64,000 nucleotides of DNA. Origin: Achromobacter sp. ASV32. Lineage in GTDB: Bacteria > Pseudomonadota > Gammaproteobacteria > Burkholderiales > Burkholderiaceae_B. Shown piece by piece: positions 1-8,524 of the stretch (position 1 is the stretch's first letter; each line of letters starts with the position of its first letter). The translations under genes were made by a program, and so were the position numbers. The stretch covers positions 16,049 through 80,048 of the forward strand of contig NZ_JAELTJ010000012.1 in the NCBI RefSeq assembly GCF_016428805.1. Direction: 5' to 3'. The notes under the pieces were generated by a model. That model had not been told where the DNA came from. It made no database searches and saw only the letters and a list, made by a program, of their open reading frames with translations.

Positions 1-1
1 A

Positions 2-553
2 CGGGCGGGCGTGGCCGCCTTTCATATCGAAGACCAGTCCTTTCCCAAGCGCTGCGGCCATCTGGACGACAAGAGCCTGGTGGACGCCGAGGAAATGTGC
101 CGCAAGGTGCACATCGCGCGCCAGACCCTGGCCGATGCCGACACGCTGGTCATCGCGCGTACCGACGCCATCGCGGTGGAAGGCTTTGACGCGGCCATCA
201 ACCGCGCCGAACAGTATGTGAAGGCCGGCGCCGACATGGTGTTCGTCGAGGCGCCGGAAACGCTGGCACAGATCCGCGCCATCGCGGACCGCCTGCCTGG
301 CTTGAAGCTCATCAACATGTTCTACGGCGGCAAGACGCCGCTGGTGCCGCTGCCCGACCTGGCGGCCATGGGCTACCGACTGGCGATCATTCCGTCGGAC
401 CTGCAGCGCGCGGCCATCCACGCCATGCAGGCGACGCTGGCCGCCATCCGCGAAACCGGCGACAGCAGCGCGCTGGCCGACCGCCTGACCAGCTTCAAGG
501 AACGCGAAGAGATCGTGCAGACGCGCCGCTACCTGGCGCTGGACACGCAGTGA
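2..553 (+). CDS. Isocitrate lyase/PEP mutase family enzyme, 3' part
   Basis: This is the C-terminal part of a member of the isocitrate lyase/phosphoenolpyruvate mutase superfamily. These cytoplasmic TIM-barrel enzymes cleave or form C-C or C-P bonds of small 2-oxo or hydroxy acids using Mg2+. The frame is open to the left edge, so the true start lies outside the window. The visible part begins just before the family signature (FHIEDQ, then PKRCGH), which holds the Cys of the catalytic loop. It continues with the barrel strands IARTDA, GADMVFVEAP, INMFYGG and the closing LGYR/IIPS-type strand. It ends with a helical tail (LTSFKEREEI). 2-Methylisocitrate lyase, oxaloacetate decarboxylase and carboxyphosphonoenolpyruvate mutase share these motifs, and the missing N-terminus prevents a choice among them. 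A convergent WG-repeat gene follows. Confidence 0.85.
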   Translation, partial: RAGVAAFHIEDQSFPKRCGHLDDKSLVDAEEMCRKVHIARQTLADADTLVIARTDAIAVEGFDAAINRAEQYVKAGADMVFVEAPETLAQIRAIADRLPGLKLINMFYGGKTPLVPLPDLAAMGYRLAIIPSDLQRAAIHAMQATLAAIRETGDSSALADRLTSFKEREEIVQTRRYLALDTQ

Positions 554-611
554 TCGCGGCGTGCCACGCCCGCGCGGCAGGCGCGGCCGTGGCGGCATGC
601 GGCTGCCGGCG

Positions 612-3503
612 CTACTGCCGGCAGCGCTGCGGCATCGACAGCGGCCACAGCCGCTGGTTATAGGCGCCGTACAGCGTACGGATGCCGCATTCCATCCCGA
701 CCCGCGCCACCATCGCGCCCTGGCTGTCCAGAATCATCGACATGTCGCGCGTGGACACCACCGCGCGTTGTCCCGAGAACGGCGTGGCGTACAGATAGAC
801 CGGCGCGATCGCGAGCTTGCCCTGGCCATCGGCGTAGCCGAGCAGGCCGCCCACGCCGGCGACGGCCAGGCCGTCGTGCCGCGCGCCCAGATAGTCGAAC
901 ACCGGGCCGTCCGCCACCGCCTTGTCGTTGACGGCGCGTGCGGTGCCGTTGGGCAATGTCATGACGGCGCGGCCTTCCGAGAACCCCGAGCCGAAGCCGG
1001 CCAACGTCATGCGTGTCTTGCCCGTCAGGTCGGCATAGTGGGTGATCTGCTTGCCTTGTTGCTGGTCGCGGCGCACCAGCCAGGGCGAGCCCGCAGGCCA
1101 GCTCCACTCGCCGGCGGGCAGGCTGGCTACCGTCTTGCCGTGCTCGTCGATCAGGCGGGCGCCGTCGTCGTCGCTGAGCAGCGCGCGGGCCGGCTTGCCC
1201 TGGAACGGGGTGCCGGCGACCGGGCCCGGCGCGATCTGCCATCGGCCAGCGCCATCCAGGTAGCCATGCCGGTTGGCGCGGCGGATGGCCAGCCAGCTGC
1301 CCATCGGCGTGTAGCTGGCATCCTGCACGTCCAGCGCATCGGATGCGTCGGGCGAGATCATCCAGCGCTGCTTCTGGCTGTAGGCCAGGTAGGCGCCGTC
1401 GTCGGTGCGCGACACGTCCAGGCCTGCCTGGAACGTGGTCAGCGCGTGGCCGCGGTTATTGATCACTGCCTGCGGGCGCTGGTAGTCCTCGCCTTTCCAC
1501 GCGGCCTGCGAGACCAGCCACAGCTTGTCGCTGACGCGCTTGGCGCCATGGTGGGTCGGCGGCACGATCCATTTGCCTTGCTGGTCGATCACGCCGACCT
1601 TGTCCGCGCCCAGCGAGGCGATCGCCTGGCCATCCTGGAAGACGTCGATGAACTGAAACGTGGGCGCCGCCACTTCCTTGCCGGCGATGAAGTCGTACAG
1701 ACCCCAGGGGTCGCCTTCGGCCGCGGTCTTCAGGTAGCGCACCAGGCCGGGCGCCACCACCTCGGTCTCGAAATAATCCGGCAGGGCGTAGGCCTTGCCG
1801 GGGCGGTCGATGATGCGCGCCTCGCCCTTGGCGTAGATCAGCGCATAGCCGTGGCGGAAGTCGCCGATGTGCTGCTGCAGGGGCAGGTCCATCGGCTTGC
1901 CGCGCGCATCCAGCAACTGCATGCCGTCTTCGGTTTGCGCGGCAAAGCGCAATTGGTCGGCGGTCAGGGTATCGGTCGCGTCATCGCGCGCGGCGTAATC
2001 GTCCTTCGGGCCGTCCAGCGGCACGATCTCGGTCCAGGTCTTGTCGGTGGCGACGCTACCGTCGGCCAGCAGCAGCCCGGCATTGCTGTCGCCGCATTGG
2101 CAATAGCCCTGGCCCAGCAGGCCCAGCGGGCCGCCGGGCAGGTCCAGCGGCATGTCGCGCAGTTGCGAGCCTTGGGCGGCGGCCAGGGCATCCGCTTGCA
2201 GGATCTCGCGGCCGTCCGCGTCCAGCGCATTGAACAGTTCGCCGTCGTTGCCAGACAGCCACAGCTTGCCCTGGCGCAGCACGACCCGGTCGACTTTCCC
2301 CAGCCAGGACGGTGCGGTGTCGCCATGCAGCCAGGCGCCCTTGGGCGTGAGGATGCCGGCCACGCGCTGCGCCGCGTCGCGGAACAGCACGTAGTCGCCT
2401 TCGTTTTCGGCCGCGGTCAGGCCGGCGCCCAGCGTCAGCGCCCCGGCGCGGCCCGGCACATAGGCCTTGAGCGTGTCGCCGGTGGCGTAGACCAGGGTGT
2501 TGCCATGCAGCACCGTGGAGTGCGCCTCGGCGTCGGTGAACTGGCCCAGGGGCTGGCCGGCGGCATCGAGCAGCGCATAGCCGCCGCGGGGCAATTGCGC
2601 GCTCCAGAATCCCTGGCCGACCCGGATCAGGCGCCGGTAGCCCTTGCCCTGGCCGATGAGGTTGCCCGATGCGTCGATCAGCGCCACTTCGTCGTCGCCG
2701 GTGGCCAGCGCCAGGGTCGACTTGGATGGCCGCGAGATGTCGCTGTATTGCGGTTTGACGCGCCAGTTCCAGTCGCTGTCGAGCAAGCCATACATGCCGT
2801 GCGCGTCGGCGGCGATGAACAGGTCGGCGCCGTAGCCGGACAGGATGCGGATGTCGTCGGTGGCGTAGCGGCGCTGGCCGCTGTTCGAGCGGTATTCCTC
2901 GCGGTACGAGATAGAGACCTGGGCCGGCTTGCCTTCGCCCAGTTCCACGGCCTGGACGCTGGCGTCGAGCGCGTCGCCCACGGCACGGCCGCTGCGGTCA
3001 ATCAGTTGGTGGCTGCCGTCCAGCGTCACCACGGCCAGCCCGGCTTCGACGAAGTCCGACACGCTGTCGTAGCGCGGCGGCACCGCCATCTTGCCTTTGG
3101 CGTCGATGTAGCCCCACTTGCCCTTCCAGCGCACCGCGGCCAGACCATGATGGAAATCACCGACCGCTTCGAACTGCGGATTGATGGCCAGCTTGCCGTT
3201 GCCGTCCAGAAAGCCCCAGGCATGCCGGCGCAGCGATTCGTCGGTGGGCACGCGGTCGATCTCTTCCAGCGCCGATGGCAATAGCACGGCCGCGCGGTTG
3301 TCGGACAGGGGGCGGATGCAGCCCGGGGCCGCCTTGCCGTTGTCGTCGCGATGGTCGGCCATCGCCATGGCGCTGATCCGGGAAGCATCGACGCAGACGC
3401 TGCGGGCCTGGCGGTATTGCGCCTGGGCAGACAGGGACACGCCCAGCGCAGCGACGGCGCAGGCGATACGGGTGGCGTGAAGCGCGCGTGAGGTCATGGT
3501 CAT
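612..3503 (-). CDS. Secreted WG-repeat protein, downstream copy
   Basis: A protein of about 963 residues, built mostly of WG repeats (W-G-x-I/L-D-x-x-G-x-x-x-I-x-P-x-F/Y), such as KWGYIDAKGKMAVPPRYD near the N-terminus and RHGYLDGAGRWQIAP near the C-terminus. WG repeats form beta-propeller-like or solenoid surfaces, and no enzymatic activity is assigned to them. A signal peptide starts at MTMTSR and ends at SLSAQAQ, so the protein is exported. I chose the ATG at 3503 because it overlaps the stop of the upstream WG gene in an ATGA, which indicates translational coupling. A longer in-frame extension upstream lies inside that gene. The two proteins are paralogues and probably act together in the periplasm or cell envelope. 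The function is unknown. Confidence 0.8.
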   Translation of the reverse strand: MTMTSRALHATRIACAVAALGVSLSAQAQYRQARSVCVDASRISAMAMADHRDDNGKAAPGCIRPLSDNRAAVLLPSALEEIDRVPTDESLRRHAWGFLDGNGKLAINPQFEAVGDFHHGLAAVRWKGKWGYIDAKGKMAVPPRYDSVSDFVEAGLAVVTLDGSHQLIDRSGRAVGDALDASVQAVELGEGKPAQVSISYREEYRSNSGQRRYATDDIRILSGYGADLFIAADAHGMYGLLDSDWNWRVKPQYSDISRPSKSTLALATGDDEVALIDASGNLIGQGKGYRRLIRVGQGFWSAQLPRGGYALLDAAGQPLGQFTDAEAHSTVLHGNTLVYATGDTLKAYVPGRAGALTLGAGLTAAENEGDYVLFRDAAQRVAGILTPKGAWLHGDTAPSWLGKVDRVVLRQGKLWLSGNDGELFNALDADGREILQADALAAAQGSQLRDMPLDLPGGPLGLLGQGYCQCGDSNAGLLLADGSVATDKTWTEIVPLDGPKDDYAARDDATDTLTADQLRFAAQTEDGMQLLDARGKPMDLPLQQHIGDFRHGYALIYAKGEARIIDRPGKAYALPDYFETEVVAPGLVRYLKTAAEGDPWGLYDFIAGKEVAAPTFQFIDVFQDGQAIASLGADKVGVIDQQGKWIVPPTHHGAKRVSDKLWLVSQAAWKGEDYQRPQAVINNRGHALTTFQAGLDVSRTDDGAYLAYSQKQRWMISPDASDALDVQDASYTPMGSWLAIRRANRHGYLDGAGRWQIAPGPVAGTPFQGKPARALLSDDDGARLIDEHGKTVASLPAGEWSWPAGSPWLVRRDQQQGKQITHYADLTGKTRMTLAGFGSGFSEGRAVMTLPNGTARAVNDKAVADGPVFDYLGARHDGLAVAGVGGLLGYADGQGKLAIAPVYLYATPFSGQRAVVSTRDMSMILDSQGAMVARVGMECGIRTLYGAYNQRLWPLSMPQRCRQ

Positions 3504-6500
3504 TGGGCTTTGGCAGATTCGGGGGCGGTCGCGTATTCCATGTCGGCGGCCTCGGGGCAGGTCAGTTTCTCGCGCGGCCAGGTAATGTGTTCCTGCGCGT
3601 CCAGCACCACGATTTCGTCGCACAGCTGGCCGAACAGCGCGGTGGTCTTGCCACGCGTGTCGATGAATTCCAGCAGCCGGTCGCGGCGCACCAGCGCGCG
3701 GCCGTCCTGGAAGTCGGCCGCCCAGCCGAACTCGGGCGCGATCGCATAGCGGCCCGTCAGGTCGATGTAGCCGAACAGCTTGCCGGTGCGCTGGGCGCGC
3801 TGGGCGACGGCCAGGCCGTTGCGCAAGGGGCCCAGCCGGTCGAAGTAGGGGCCCACGATGCGCTTGCCGTCGGCGTTGAGAAAGCCATAGCGGTCACCGT
3901 CGCCGCGATAGGGCACCACGCCTTCGCTGGCCTTGTCTTCTTCCAGCGAGTATTCGCCTTTGACGCGCGTGATTTCCCGGCCTTGCAGGTCGGTGATGAT
4001 GCCCGCGGAGTTATTGCTGTCCCGGAACACGATCCGCTTCATCGAGGCCAGCGGCGTGCCATCGCCGCGCTTCTCAAGCAGGGTCTTGCCGTTCTCGTCC
4101 ATCAGCCGGTAGTTGCGGCCGTCGTTGACGCGCGCCAGGCCCTCGGGCTGCACGAAGAAGGGATTGAATTCGCCGTTGACGGCGGCGATCTTCATATTGC
4201 CGCGCGCGTCGATCGCGCCGTTGCGCGAACGGTATTGCACGTAGATCCAATCGCCGTATTGTTCCTTGCGGTCCGGCGCGCCTTGCCACAGGCGGGTCGT
4301 GCGGCCCTGGCTGTCGAACAGCAGCGTGGCGCCATCCTGCCCCTGCGCCAGGAAACGGCCTTGCCGCAGGTCCTGCGGCTTTTCGCCGAGCAAGGGGCTG
4401 CGCTGGCCGGTGCGCAGGTTGATCAGGCGATAGTTTTCGCGGTAGCTGCTGGAATCTTCGGGCCGCTTGGGCTCGCGCGCCAGCAGATAGCCGTTGCCCA
4501 GGTATTCCAGTTCGTAGCTGCCGGCGTAGGTGGCCGGCAACACCCATTTGCCGTGACGGTCGATCACGCCCCAGCGGTCCTTGTCCTGCGCCTTGGCCCA
4601 GTCGTCCTTGAATTCCTCGATGTTTTCCAGCGTCGGCTTCACCGCCACGCTGGCGCTGCGGATGTTCCACAGGCCCCAGCGCCGGTTGCGGTTGTCGTCC
4701 AGCGAGAAGTAGTAGAGCAGGTCGCCGTCGATCTTTTCGCCATTGACCTCCACCCGGGCGGGCAAGGGCTGGACCTGGCCGCGGGTGTCGATCAGGCTGG
4801 CGCTGTTGCGGTCCATGCCGGGGGTGCGGGCCCAGGAATACGCGCCGTTGAAGCCGGCGATGCCGGCGTAGGTGGGGGGCAGCGTCCAATTGCCTTCGGC
4901 GTCGATCGCGCCCACCGTGCGCTTGCGTGTCTGCACCACCAGCGGCGCGGTGGCGTTGTAGGTGTTCATGTCGTCCCAATCCGGATTGGTGACGATCTTG
5001 CCCGACGGGGTCAGGATGCCGGTCGGCTGTTCGTAGTCGACCGGGCGCAGCAGCGCCAACGGCAGCGTGGCGCCGTCTTGCGAGGACGCCTCGGGGCCGT
5101 CCTGCGGGGTGTCGGCGGCGGTCCGGGGGGAGAACTCGGTGACGCGGTATTGGCCCAGGCGGGCGGCCGTGTCGGCATCCAGCAGGGCCGTGCCGTCGGG
5201 CCGGTAGATCTGCATCAGCGTTGCTTCAGTCTGCGTGCTGCTTTCCGTCACGTCGACCGCGACGGCGGCGTTCGCGGGGGCGGCGCTATCCGAGGCCGCG
5301 TCTATTGCGGCGTCGGCGGCGGCGGAGGCATCCGCCGACGACGCCGTGACCGCCGTAGCGGCAGCCGTTGCATCGTTCGCCGCGGCCGTGGGCGGGGCTT
5401 CGGGCCTGGCGGGCGGCGACGGAACGCTCGGCGCGTCCGGCCGGACCGGTGGCGGCGGATCCTGCGGCGCGGCCACGACCGGCACGGGCGAGGTGATGGT
5501 GGCGGCGGCGTCCGTGTCCTGCGCGGGCCGGGCGGCGTCGCTGAGGCCATCGGGGGCGGGGGCCGGCGGATGGGCGTAGACCCAGGCCAAACCATTGTTG
5601 ATGCCCACACGCGCAAAGCGCGCGGGGATCTTCTGCATCTTGCCGTCCGGGAAGACCAGGATGAGCATGTCGACGTCGGTCAGCATCTTCCAGCCGTCCC
5701 GTTCTTCGACGCCCGGGTAGGTCACCGAGAAGGTGTGCAGTGGCGCCAGCTTGGCATCCAGCAGCAGCGGCGGGCCGTCGCCTTTGGGCTTGACCAGCCA
5801 CAGGCCGGCCGTGACCCGCTGCACGCTCGAAAAACGGGCGTCGGACAGCGCCGTGCCGTCGGGGCGCACGAAGCTCCATTCCTCGTCGCGGCGCACGGCC
5901 AGGGTGTCACCGTCGCGTTGCGGCGGTTCATGCGAGCGCAGCACGTCGGGCGCGATGGCCCAGCGGCCCTCGGCGTCCAGCAGGCCCCACCAGCCGCCGT
6001 ACCGCGCGTTGCGCCGCTGTGCAGGCAGGTAGCCGCCGTCGGGCTTGGCAAGCATCATCACATCGCCGGGCAATGTCAGCGCGCGGCCAGTGGCGGTATC
6101 GAACAAGCGCGGCGCCTGCGGCACCTCCATCGAGGCCAGTTTCTGACCGGGCGCAAAGCCCCACGAACGCATGCCCAGTTCAAAGGTCTTGACGGCCTGT
6201 CCCTGGCGATCGATCAGCACGTCGCGTTCGTCCAGTTCCACCAGCGCGGTGCCCTCGGCGTTAAAGCCCGTGGCGCGGGTGAAGCGCGGCTTGATCACCC
6301 ATTGGCCGCGGGTGTCGATGTAGCCCCACAGCTTGTCTTGCTGCACGGCGGCCAGGCCGTTCTGGAACGGCTCGGCTTCCTGGAACGACGGCAGGATCGC
6401 CATGCGGCCTTGCTTGTCGATGTAGCCCCAGGTGCCTGCCGGATCGCTGGCCTTGCCGACCCGCACGGCGGCCAGCCCTTCGGTATAGGCGCGGTTGCAG

Positions 6501-6649
6501 GGCGTGTCCGGATTGATGGCGTAAGTGCTGCCGATGCACTCGCGTTGCCAGTCCCTGTCGTATTGGGCGCTGGCGGCGCCGGCATACAGGCCGGTCAGGG
6601 CGGTGGCGAGCGCCAACAGACGAAAGGAACGAAGCCGGACGTGCCGCAT
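3500..6649 (-). CDS. Secreted WG-repeat protein, upstream copy
   Basis: A protein of about 1049 residues, first gene of a two-gene minus-strand operon with the 612-3503 gene (ATGA overlap). A signal peptide (MRHVRLRSFRLL to AGAASAQ) precedes WG repeats, for example TWGYIDKQGRMAILPSF and LWGYIDTRGQWVIKPRF, with more repeats in the C-terminal half (RWGVIDRHGKWVLPATY, LFGYIDLTGRYAIAPEF). Between roughly residues 370 and 470 lies a Pro/Ala/Asp-rich low-complexity linker that separates two repeat blocks. I start at the ATG at 6649. A TTG 18 bases upstream would add MAGIPT but has no better ribosome site. Exported repeat proteins of this type may be binding scaffolds, which is inference. Nothing catalytic is visible. 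Confidence 0.8.
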   Translation of the reverse strand: MRHVRLRSFRLLALATALTGLYAGAASAQYDRDWQRECIGSTYAINPDTPCNRAYTEGLAAVRVGKASDPAGTWGYIDKQGRMAILPSFQEAEPFQNGLAAVQQDKLWGYIDTRGQWVIKPRFTRATGFNAEGTALVELDERDVLIDRQGQAVKTFELGMRSWGFAPGQKLASMEVPQAPRLFDTATGRALTLPGDVMMLAKPDGGYLPAQRRNARYGGWWGLLDAEGRWAIAPDVLRSHEPPQRDGDTLAVRRDEEWSFVRPDGTALSDARFSSVQRVTAGLWLVKPKGDGPPLLLDAKLAPLHTFSVTYPGVEERDGWKMLTDVDMLILVFPDGKMQKIPARFARVGINNGLAWVYAHPPAPAPDGLSDAARPAQDTDAAATITSPVPVVAAPQDPPPPVRPDAPSVPSPPARPEAPPTAAANDATAAATAVTASSADASAAADAAIDAASDSAAPANAAVAVDVTESSTQTEATLMQIYRPDGTALLDADTAARLGQYRVTEFSPRTAADTPQDGPEASSQDGATLPLALLRPVDYEQPTGILTPSGKIVTNPDWDDMNTYNATAPLVVQTRKRTVGAIDAEGNWTLPPTYAGIAGFNGAYSWARTPGMDRNSASLIDTRGQVQPLPARVEVNGEKIDGDLLYYFSLDDNRNRRWGLWNIRSASVAVKPTLENIEEFKDDWAKAQDKDRWGVIDRHGKWVLPATYAGSYELEYLGNGYLLAREPKRPEDSSSYRENYRLINLRTGQRSPLLGEKPQDLRQGRFLAQGQDGATLLFDSQGRTTRLWQGAPDRKEQYGDWIYVQYRSRNGAIDARGNMKIAAVNGEFNPFFVQPEGLARVNDGRNYRLMDENGKTLLEKRGDGTPLASMKRIVFRDSNNSAGIITDLQGREITRVKGEYSLEEDKASEGVVPYRGDGDRYGFLNADGKRIVGPYFDRLGPLRNGLAVAQRAQRTGKLFGYIDLTGRYAIAPEFGWAADFQDGRALVRRDRLLEFIDTRGKTTALFGQLCDEIVVLDAQEHITWPREKLTCPEAADMEYATAPESAKAQ

Positions 6650-6764
6650 GGTCGGAATGCCTGCCAAAAGGAGTGGGAGGCAGCACTGTAACCAGCAGTA
6701 GTAGGCAAAGAACCGAGAAATGTAACTATAAAAAACGAACCGTTAACGCTACGGCGGCGGGACG

Positions 6765-6944
6765 TCAGCCGTCTGGCCAGGCGAGCCCCAGGCGCGCCGC
6801 GTAGGCGACCCGCTCGGCGGTGCCGGGCAGCGAAAGTCCGCGCTTCAGGTTTTCGCGGTGCTTGCGCGCGGTCAGGGGGCTGATGATGCCATGGTCGTCG
6901 GCCCTGAGGACGTGCGGCAAGGAAGGCGGACAAGCAAATGTCAT
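6765..6944 (-). pseudogene. LuxR-type response regulator, C-terminal remnant
   Basis: A 59-codon frame whose last ~40 residues (SPLTARKHRENLKRG, then a GTAERVAYAARLGL helix) match the recognition helix and last helix of NarL/LuxR-family response regulators, normally S-x-x-T-V-R-K-H-R-E-N-L-M-R-K-L. The receiver domain and the first half of the helix-turn-helix are absent. The preceding residues (MTFACPPSLPHVLR) do not resemble the family. It lies back to back with the histidine kinase gene starting at 7017, where a cognate regulator would be expected. I read it as the remnant of that regulator after a deletion. Whether it is still translated is unknown. Confidence 0.6.
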
Positions 6945-7016
6945 GGAAGACGGACGGGGGCGGCGCCGCAAGGTTGTGTCAGAATAATGCACCTTTATAG
7001 GCACTGATCCAGGCGC

Positions 7017-8438
7017 ATGACCGCCCCCGCCGCGCTTACTCCGCCCAGTCCGCCGGGCGAGCCCCATGCCGACGCCCGCGGCGCGGGGGGCCCCGCTGTC
7101 GCCGACGCGGTCGCGGCCGAGCTGGCCACGCTGCTCTATAAGCAGTCTTACGGCGTTCTCTTTGCCAACTTCGCGGTGGTGGTGCCCGTGGCCTACGTCA
7201 TGCGGGACGCCTTGCCGGGCTGGCTGTTGCTCTTGTGGGCAGGCGCGGTCTACCTGCTGACCCTGGCGCGCGTCGCTGTCAGCCGCCGCTTCCTGCGGCG
7301 CGGCCCCACGCCATCGCGCCCATGGGTGCGCGGCTTCTGCGCGCTGTCCTGGACCTCCGGCCTGCTCTGGGGGCTGGCGGGCCTGGCGGCCGTGCTCTCG
7401 GAGCAGGACATGCTGCTGGCCTTTGGCTGCGTGATGCTGGCCGGCATGTGCAGCGGCGCGGTGCCGTCGCTGTCCGCCTATCCCCCCGCCTATGCGGGAT
7501 CGGCGTTGGGCATGGTCCTGCCCTTCATCCTTGCCTGCCTGGCGGCGGCCGACGGAATGCACCTGGTGTATGCCACGTTTGGCGTCTGTCTGCTTGTGGT
7601 CAACCTGTACTACAGCGCGGTCACCTACCGCAGCCTGAGAACGACCGTAGCGCTGCGCTTCGAGAACACGGCCCTGGTACGCAGCCTGGAGCGCGAGCGC
7701 GACCGCATCGCGGCGGCCGACCGCGCGAAGACCCGCTTTCTGGCCGCGGCCGGCCACGACCTGCGCCAGCCGGTGCACGCGCTGGGCATGTTCACCGACG
7801 TGTTGGCCAGCCATGCCGAGCAGGGCAGCGTCACGCCGCAGGACGCCTTGCACGTGGCGCGTCGCCAGCAGGCGGTGCTGGACGGGCTGAACCGCCTGCT
7901 GGACGGCCTGCTGGACCTGTCGCGCATGGATGCGCACCTGCTGCGGGTCGAACGCCGCGCGGTCGACCTGGACACGATGTTCGATGACCTGCGCCAGGAC
8001 TACGAACCGCAGGCGCGTGCGCGCGGCCTGCGGCTGTCCGTGGCGCCCGTCGCCCTGGTGGTGGAGACCGACCCCGCCTTGTTGCGCCGCATCCTCGACA
8101 ACCTGCTGAGCAATGCGCTGTCGTACACCCCCAGCGGCCGCGTGCTGCTGGCAGCGCGCAGGCGCCGTGGCGGGGCGCTGATCCAGGTCTGGGATACGGG
8201 TGCGGGCATCGCGCCCGAACTGCAGGAATCCGTGTTCGCCGAGTTCACGCGTGGCGCTGCGCCCTCGGAAGCGGCCTTGGCCGGCCAAGGCCTGGGGCTG
8301 GGCCTGGCCATCGTGCGGCGCCTGGCCGATCTGCTGCACTGCGAGGTCTCGCTGCGTTCCGTGCCGGGCAAGGGCTCGGTGTTCTCGCTGTGGGTGCCCC
8401 CTGGCATTCCCGCCGCGCATGCCGCCGGCAAAAAATAA
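7017..8438 (+). CDS. Membrane sensor histidine kinase
   Basis: A 473-residue two-component sensor kinase. Residues ~40-205 contain about six hydrophobic segments without a large periplasmic loop, so the signal is probably sensed in or near the membrane. A dimerisation/phosphoacceptor domain follows, with the H-box KTRFLAAAGHDLRQPVHALG; the phosphorylated His is near residue 245. The C-terminal ATPase domain shows the N-box (NLLSNALSYTP), the G1 box (VWDTGAGI) and the G2 box (GQGLGLGLAIVRR), so it should be catalytically intact. The 'DLRQPVHAL' H-box is typical of kinases that often carry a C-terminal receiver domain, but this one stops after the ATPase. The expected response regulator survives only as a fragment on the opposite strand, so the partner must be encoded elsewhere or be lost. 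Confidence 0.88.
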   Translation: MTAPAALTPPSPPGEPHADARGAGGPAVADAVAAELATLLYKQSYGVLFANFAVVVPVAYVMRDALPGWLLLLWAGAVYLLTLARVAVSRRFLRRGPTPSRPWVRGFCALSWTSGLLWGLAGLAAVLSEQDMLLAFGCVMLAGMCSGAVPSLSAYPPAYAGSALGMVLPFILACLAAADGMHLVYATFGVCLLVVNLYYSAVTYRSLRTTVALRFENTALVRSLERERDRIAAADRAKTRFLAAAGHDLRQPVHALGMFTDVLASHAEQGSVTPQDALHVARRQQAVLDGLNRLLDGLLDLSRMDAHLLRVERRAVDLDTMFDDLRQDYEPQARARGLRLSVAPVALVVETDPALLRRILDNLLSNALSYTPSGRVLLAARRRRGGALIQVWDTGAGIAPELQESVFAEFTRGAAPSEAALAGQGLGLGLAIVRRLADLLHCEVSLRSVPGKGSVFSLWVPPGIPAAHAAGKK

Positions 8439-8524
8439 TCAGTTGAACGGCGGCTGCGCCGGCTCTGTAATAGCGCAAGCTGCCCGCCCGAGCGGGTGTT
8501 GACGTTTCCTGCCTGAGGTTCGCC

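Noticed and set aside
561..6691. Very long plus-strand open frames (907 and 1067 codons) opposite the WG-repeat genes
   Set aside because: They mirror the minus-strand codon structure of high-GC genes, lack recognisable domains and signal peptides, and have compositions of Arg/Ala/Val/His-rich antisense frames. The minus-strand genes have signal peptides and clear repeats.
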